From Mesorhizobium sp. B2-3-4 (lineage in GTDB: Bacteria > Pseudomonadota > Alphaproteobacteria > Rhizobiales > Rhizobiaceae): a stretch of DNA of 64,000 nucleotides. This document shows positions 60,617 to 64,000 of the stretch, piece by piece; the first letter of the stretch is position 1, and every line of letters begins with the position of its first letter. The DNA lies in the NCBI RefSeq assembly GCF_006442315.1, contig NZ_VFVY01000025.1:45791-109790 (forward strand). The letters run 5' to 3'. The translations under genes and the position numbers were made by a program. Below the pieces are notes generated by a model. The model ran no database searches. It was not told the DNA's origin and saw nothing but the letters and a program-made list of their open reading frames with translations.

Positions 60617-61390
60617 TCAGCGCCCGACCACCAGCTTGAGCGAGCCGTCGAATTCCGGCTGGGTGCGCAGATGCCCGTATCGGCGGTCCCATTCGCCGCT
60701 TTCGAGATCGCGCCCGAGATCGGCAACAAAGCGCTCGCCGATCGAGGCATCGACGAAACTCCAGGCGGAATTGGCGAGCCGCGCGCCTGGATCGAGCAGC
60801 CGCTCGGGACGGCCATAATAGGCCTCGCCGAAACCATCGGTGCAATCGAGCGGGATCGGCACCGGAAGCACTTGCGTCTCGCCGCCCAACGCCGCCACGA
60901 TCGCCTCCATGCGGGGATAGCGCGAAGCCTCGACCGCGATGACTTCGGGCGCGTAGTCGTTGAGCCAGAAGCGGTCGAGTTCGTCGGGGGCGCAGCTCAG
61001 GATGATGACCGGTCCGCGCGTTACCCGCCGCATTTCGGCAAGCCCTTGCCTGAGATCAGGCCATTGATGCACGGTGAAGGTCGCCATGGCGGCATCGAAG
61101 CTCTTGTCCTCGAAGGGCAGAGCGCCGGCCACCGCGTCGACGGCGCGCGACAGATGCGCCGGCCGTTGCGCCCGCATCGAAGCCGACGGCTCGACCGCGG
61201 TGACATTGCGGTCGAGGGGTTCGTAGGAGCCCGCGCCGGCGCCGACATTGAGCACCTTGCCTGCATCGCCCAGCGCCTCGGCGATCAGCGCCGCGATGCG
61301 TGGCTCCGGCTGGCGATAGCTGGTGTAGTTGGTGCCGATCGCGCCGTAATTGGCATCGCCCGCGCTGCCGTCCTTGTGTCTCGAAACCAA
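60617..61390 (-). CDS. class I SAM-dependent methyltransferase
   Basis: 257 residues. Start TTG 61390 is chosen because GGAGG lies six bases upstream and the protein then begins VSRHKDGSAGDANYGAIGTNYTSYRQ; the open frame reaches 61429 without a better site. SAM motif: KVLNVGAGAGSYEP, acidic loop VTAVEPSASM, then PFEDKSFDAAMATFTVHQWPDLRQGLAEMRRVTR. The pattern is that of small-molecule methyltransferases (Methyltransf_11). Convergent with the M24 gene. Confidence 0.88.
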   Translation of the reverse strand: MVSRHKDGSAGDANYGAIGTNYTSYRQPEPRIAALIAEALGDAGKVLNVGAGAGSYEPLDRNVTAVEPSASMRAQRPAHLSRAVDAVAGALPFEDKSFDAAMATFTVHQWPDLRQGLAEMRRVTRGPVIILSCAPDELDRFWLNDYAPEVIAVEASRYPRMEAIVAALGGETQVLPVPIPLDCTDGFGEAYYGRPERLLDPGARLANSAWSFVDASIGERFVADLGRDLESGEWDRRYGHLRTQPEFDGSLKLVVGR

Positions 61391-61498
61391 CGTCGCCTCC
61401 AAGGTCACCTGCAAAAAGATCGCCTGCAAAGGAGCGGCGGTTAGCAGCGTTTCATGACTGGCGTTTGAATGCCCTGTGGGAAACGGCGTCTCGCCGCC

Positions 61499-62197
61499 TC
61501 ACACCACTTCCAGCACCTTGCCCGTATCGTGCTGGCGCACGAAGTCGACGCGGCCGCCATTCCAGTGATAGCTGTAGTGCCGGCCCTGCACGGGAACCGG
61601 GATGACGTCGGGCCAGAAGATGCCGATGCACTGGCCATCGGGCATGCGCACGCTGTTCCACACCAGCCCGTCGCTGCCCGCGGCGCGCAGCTCCCGCCCC
61701 TCCGTCTGTGAGGCGCCGTAGTCGTCCGGGTCGAGCACGCCGGGCACCGCGTTGACGTCGTCGAGATCGCGCTCGACGCTGCCGATCAGCACGCGAAAGT
61801 CAGCCGTCCAGCCCGGCGCTTCATTGGTGGCGCGCATGAATTTCTGATGGTGGTGGATGGTCTCGGCCAGCGCCACGTCCTCGCTGTCGCCGGCATAGTA
61901 GATGCCGTAGCTGCCATCCGAGAAGCGGCCGGGCCGCAGCGGCGAGCAATGCACGAAAGGCGCCATCACGAAGCTGGAGCCCGGGCCTGAAACGCGCCTC
62001 GCGGCCGCGACCTTGCCAAGATCGCCGATCTCCAGCCGGATGCGCGGATTGGTCTTCTCCTCGACCGCGGCCAGCGCTTCCCAGTCGCGCGGATCGGCAA
62101 TGTCCTCGAACAGGTCGATCGGCGGATGGATGGAGCGGATGATGCGATAGGTCTGAGGCCAGTGGACGCGGCGGCGGACCGCGCGCCCACTCACCAT
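61499..62197 (-). CDS. RES-domain toxin of a RES-Xre toxin-antitoxin system
   Basis: 232 residues from ATG 62197, overlapping the antitoxin stop by seven bases (ATGGTGA). The RES fold signature residues appear in RVHWPQTYRIIR (R), GRFSDGSYGIYYAGDSEDVALAETIHHHQ (E region) and SDGLVWNSVR (S). RES toxins degrade cellular NAD+ and stop growth when the antitoxin is lost. GGAG precedes the ATG. Confidence 0.9.
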   Translation of the reverse strand: MVSGRAVRRRVHWPQTYRIIRSIHPPIDLFEDIADPRDWEALAAVEEKTNPRIRLEIGDLGKVAAARRVSGPGSSFVMAPFVHCSPLRPGRFSDGSYGIYYAGDSEDVALAETIHHHQKFMRATNEAPGWTADFRVLIGSVERDLDDVNAVPGVLDPDDYGASQTEGRELRAAGSDGLVWNSVRMPDGQCIGIFWPDVIPVPVQGRHYSYHWNGGRVDFVRQHDTGKVLEVV

Positions 62198-62601
62198 GCG
62201 CCACGCTCCGCGTCGAGCCATTCGCGCATCGCCGCGAGATCGGCAATGTCGCCGCGCAGCATCAGGTCAAGCGCCGACTGGCCGCCGAAGGTGGCATTGG
62301 GCTTGCGGATCCAGGCATAGCGGCGCGCCGGCTCGGTGAAGAGATAGCGCAGCCCTTTGTGGATGCCCATCAGATGCGCCATGCGGGTGCGCAGGTCGCG
62401 GTCGATGCGGCCGATGCCGCCTTCCTTCCAGCGTGCCCAGGTACGGGCCGAAATGCCGCCAAGCAGAACGCAGGCTTCGAAGTCGGTAAGGTTCCACGCC
62501 TTGAACAGATTGACCGTGGTGCGCGCCAGGGCGCCCGCCTCTTCATCCGAAATGGCCGAGCCGACCGTGGCGGGTGTGGTGACTATGGACTGAAGCTGCA
62601 T
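62191..62601 (-). CDS. Xre/MbcA/ParS-type antitoxin
   Basis: 136 residues. The N-terminal Xre-like HTH (LFKAWNLTDFEACVLLGGISARTWARWKEGG) is followed by the MbcA/ParS toxin-binding domain (DRDLRTRMAHLMGIHKGLRYLF, then YAWIRKPNATFGGQSALDLMLRGDIADLAAMREWLDA), in which GGQSALDLM is the typical motif. It covers the RES active site and binds its own promoter. It is transcribed first, then the toxin. Confidence 0.92.
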   Translation of the reverse strand: MQLQSIVTTPATVGSAISDEEAGALARTTVNLFKAWNLTDFEACVLLGGISARTWARWKEGGIGRIDRDLRTRMAHLMGIHKGLRYLFTEPARRYAWIRKPNATFGGQSALDLMLRGDIADLAAMREWLDAERGAW

Positions 62602-62617
62602 GTCTAGCCCTCGCTAA

Positions 62618-62652
62618 TGGCAGATATATAGCATGTATCTGCCAATTGGCAA
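62618..62652 (-). promoter_or_regulatory. antitoxin promoter with overlapping operators
   Basis: On the minus strand -35 TTGCCA and -10 TATATA stand 16 bases apart. TGGCAGATA and TATCTGCCA (62618-62644) form a 9-9-9 inverted repeat overlapping the -10, and TGCCAATTGGCA (62640-62651) is a 12-bp palindrome overlapping the -35. The antitoxin-toxin complex would block the promoter. Confidence 0.75.
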
Positions 62653-62715
62653 GGATAAGACCTCGGAAAGGGCCGAGAGGCCGATAACGGGCGGCCGATA
62701 CAAACGCCGTGCCGG

Positions 62716-63366
62716 CTAGTGCCGCTGCGCCAGGTTGCCGGAAAACAGCAGGCGAAGCCCGAGGCCGACCATCACAAGTCCCGTAAACCGCTCTTGCCAC
62801 ACGAGCAGTTTTGGCCATCTGCGCAGCCAGTGGCCGACCGTGCCCGATGCCATCGCCACGGAGCCAAGGGAGAAGATGCCGATCAGCTTCTGGATCGAGC
62901 CGAGGATCAGGAGTTGCAGCCACACCGGCCCGGCATGCGGGTCCACGAACAAGGGCAGGAAGGTGAACATGAACAGCAGGGACTTCGGGTTGGTCAGGCT
63001 GTTGATGGCCCCTTCACGCACTGCCCTCCAATCCGAAACCGGCCGCGCCCTGGCGATGCTGGACGCGTGAGGCCCGAAGCTCCCCCGGATCAGGCGGCCG
63101 CCAAGATACAGAAGATACAGCGCGCCGGCGACCTGGAGTACGGACAGGGCAGATGGATATGAAGCGAGCAGCGACGCCAGGCCGAGAACCAGCAGCGCAA
63201 CCTGTATGGGACCCGCTACGAACAAATTGCCGACGACAGTCAGGATCGCCACCTTGCGCCCCTGGCCGACGCCGCGAGCGATGATGAGCATCATGTCTGG
63301 GCCGGGAGTGATTTCCAGAACGAGCAGCGCCGTAAAAAACGTCAACAGCGTTGAGAAATCGGGCAA
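62716..63366 (-). CDS. LysE/RhtB family amino-acid exporter
   Basis: 216 residues with six hydrophobic helices. Family markers: LVLEITPGPDMMLIIARGVGQGRKVAILTVVGNL in the first part, LYLLYLGGRLIRG, and SLTNPKSLLFMFTFLPLFV. LysE proteins export amino acids or quorum-type lactones. It lies 114 bases from the toxin-antitoxin pair and has no adjoining regulator. Confidence 0.93.
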   Translation of the reverse strand: MPDFSTLLTFFTALLVLEITPGPDMMLIIARGVGQGRKVAILTVVGNLFVAGPIQVALLVLGLASLLASYPSALSVLQVAGALYLLYLGGRLIRGSFGPHASSIARARPVSDWRAVREGAINSLTNPKSLLFMFTFLPLFVDPHAGPVWLQLLILGSIQKLIGIFSLGSVAMASGTVGHWLRRWPKLLVWQERFTGLVMVGLGLRLLFSGNLAQRH

Positions 63367-63583
63367 AGCGGTGTCTCCCGGCGTGGTCCCATCGCCATTA
63401 GCCTATTCCAGGGCTTCTGTCCGTGCTCCCGTTAAGCCAGCGCGGATTTCAAGCTGACCCACCCAGTCAAGCTCGTCACTTTGCTGTCTCGCCACGGTCA
63501 AGGCGCGCATCCTTCGGCTGGCAACGATCCCTGATGTCGCCAGCCGCTTTCGACATGCAAGAAGGTCGTGCCCTTTCGGAGCC

Positions 63584-63802
63584 CTAGTTCCCCAGCACCT
63601 TCGCCCTGCAGGCCGGACTCAGTTCCTTCAGGTGCTTCTTCAGGCACGGGCCGGCTTTGCCGTTCGGAAATTGCGGGCAGAGCCGCTGCCGGTCTTCCTT
63701 GCACGGCGAATTGGCGATCGTCGACTTGGCATTCGCCTCGACGCCGGCCGCAAACACCATCGCCGCCACCGCCGCGATCCCAAGCACTTTCACCAGTTTC
63801 AT
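63584..63802 (-). CDS. small Cys-rich secreted protein
   Basis: 72 residues with signal peptide KLVKVLGIAAVAAMVFAAGVEANA. The mature region carries the cysteine-rich repeat C..D..RLCP.F.NG.AGPCLKKHLKELSPACRAKV: four cysteines in the pattern seen in the GLG1/'cysteine rich repeat' family, giving two disulfides. Role in rhizobia is unknown. Start at 63802 (or GTG 63811). Confidence 0.75.
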   Translation of the reverse strand: MKLVKVLGIAAVAAMVFAAGVEANAKSTIANSPCKEDRQRLCPQFPNGKAGPCLKKHLKELSPACRAKVLGN

Positions 63803-64000
63803 TCCGGCCACCCCATTGTTCAGGAATGGCTGAATTTGCCCGATGCCGGGAGATGCCGACAGCTAGCGGTATCGGGAGGTGGCGGGCTGTCTGGGCGTCA
63901 AAGGTTGGCGCTGCTCCTCATCCGCCCGGCAGGGCAATGAGCGACTATCTGTTGTGTCAAGTTGCATTTGCGAACTCCACGCGCGCATCGCGTGCTTTTG
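63803..64000. other. window end, repeat module, no gene seen
   Basis: Holds CTCCTCATCCGCCCGGCAGGGCAATGAG (63914-63941), a copy of the dispersed repeat's CTCAT...CAATGAG palindrome. No reading frame with ribosome site or protein-like composition was found. Confidence 0.5.

Noticed and set aside
1..64000. tRNA, rRNA, CRISPR arrays and insertion sequences
   Set aside because: No cloverleaf-like or T-loop consensus, no regularly spaced direct repeats and no transposase-like frames were recognised by eye; a covariance-model scan would be needed to exclude small RNAs.

Overview
The window reads as chromosomal DNA of a high-GC alphaproteobacterium of the order Hyphomicrobiales (Rhizobiales), most like Mesorhizobium. 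The grounds are G/C-rich third codon positions throughout, rhizobial families (tandem DUF982 proteins, DUF6456, DUF1236, a GcrA-type regulator) and many copies of the small palindromic intergenic repeats common in Mesorhizobium. This assignment is inference from protein character and repeat style; no rRNA or tRNA is present to confirm it.

Layout. 1-4 kb: a patatin-like lipase cut by the window edge, coupled to a large membrane/OmpA-like protein. 4-8 kb: VOC protein, O-acyltransferase/SGNH protein, NmrA-type oxidoreductase, a small secreted protein. 8.1-13.5 kb: a phage-like regulatory island (DUF6456, DUF1376, two DUF982 proteins, GcrA, CI/LexA-type repressor, zinc-ribbon protein) in which an identical 18-bp site lies in two divergent promoter regions on either side of the repressor. 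13.5-17.6 kb: three translationally coupled exported proteins, a multi-spanning membrane protein and a periplasmic histidine phosphatase. 17.6-21.3 kb: a ribose-type sugar ABC transporter.

22.1-22.6 kb holds two tiny adjacent peptide genes with a shared N-terminal motif (KKTY..P.L..R.KL) and divergent C-termini, followed by a good intrinsic terminator. They look like RiPP precursors with no maturation enzymes nearby and are the most novel feature here. 23-30 kb: a divergent reductase/MmyB-type regulator pair, then a nucleoside-like salvage locus (SAH hydrolase-like protein, IclR regulator and START-like protein, divergent from a sodium symporter and a cytidine deaminase-like enzyme) with a 19-nt perfect palindrome between the two operons. 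30-31.5 kb: three very small proteins. 31.5-41.8 kb: diguanylate cyclase, LysR/aldo-keto reductase pair, a protein with two lipase-type GHSxG modules, an ATP-grasp-like/P450/acyltransferase-like group, and a pseudouridine synthase.

41.8-50.7 kb: two secreted paralogues, VOC protein, phosphoglycerate mutase-like phosphatase, universal stress protein, AraC regulator with a divergent membrane protein, TSUP exporter with a divergent LysR regulator, and a 15-16-repeat TPR protein. 50.7-54.9 kb: a BtuCD/FecCD-type ABC transporter plus a ModA-like protein under a ModE-like box, suggesting molybdate or tungstate uptake. 54.9-64 kb: DipZ-type thiol-disulfide protein with a methionine-rich linker, zinc alcohol dehydrogenase, aldehyde dehydrogenase, M24 peptidase-like protein, methyltransferase, a RES-Xre toxin-antitoxin pair with its operator, a LysE exporter and a Cys-rich secreted protein.

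No rRNA, tRNA, CRISPR array, transposase, integrase or replication origin was recognised.
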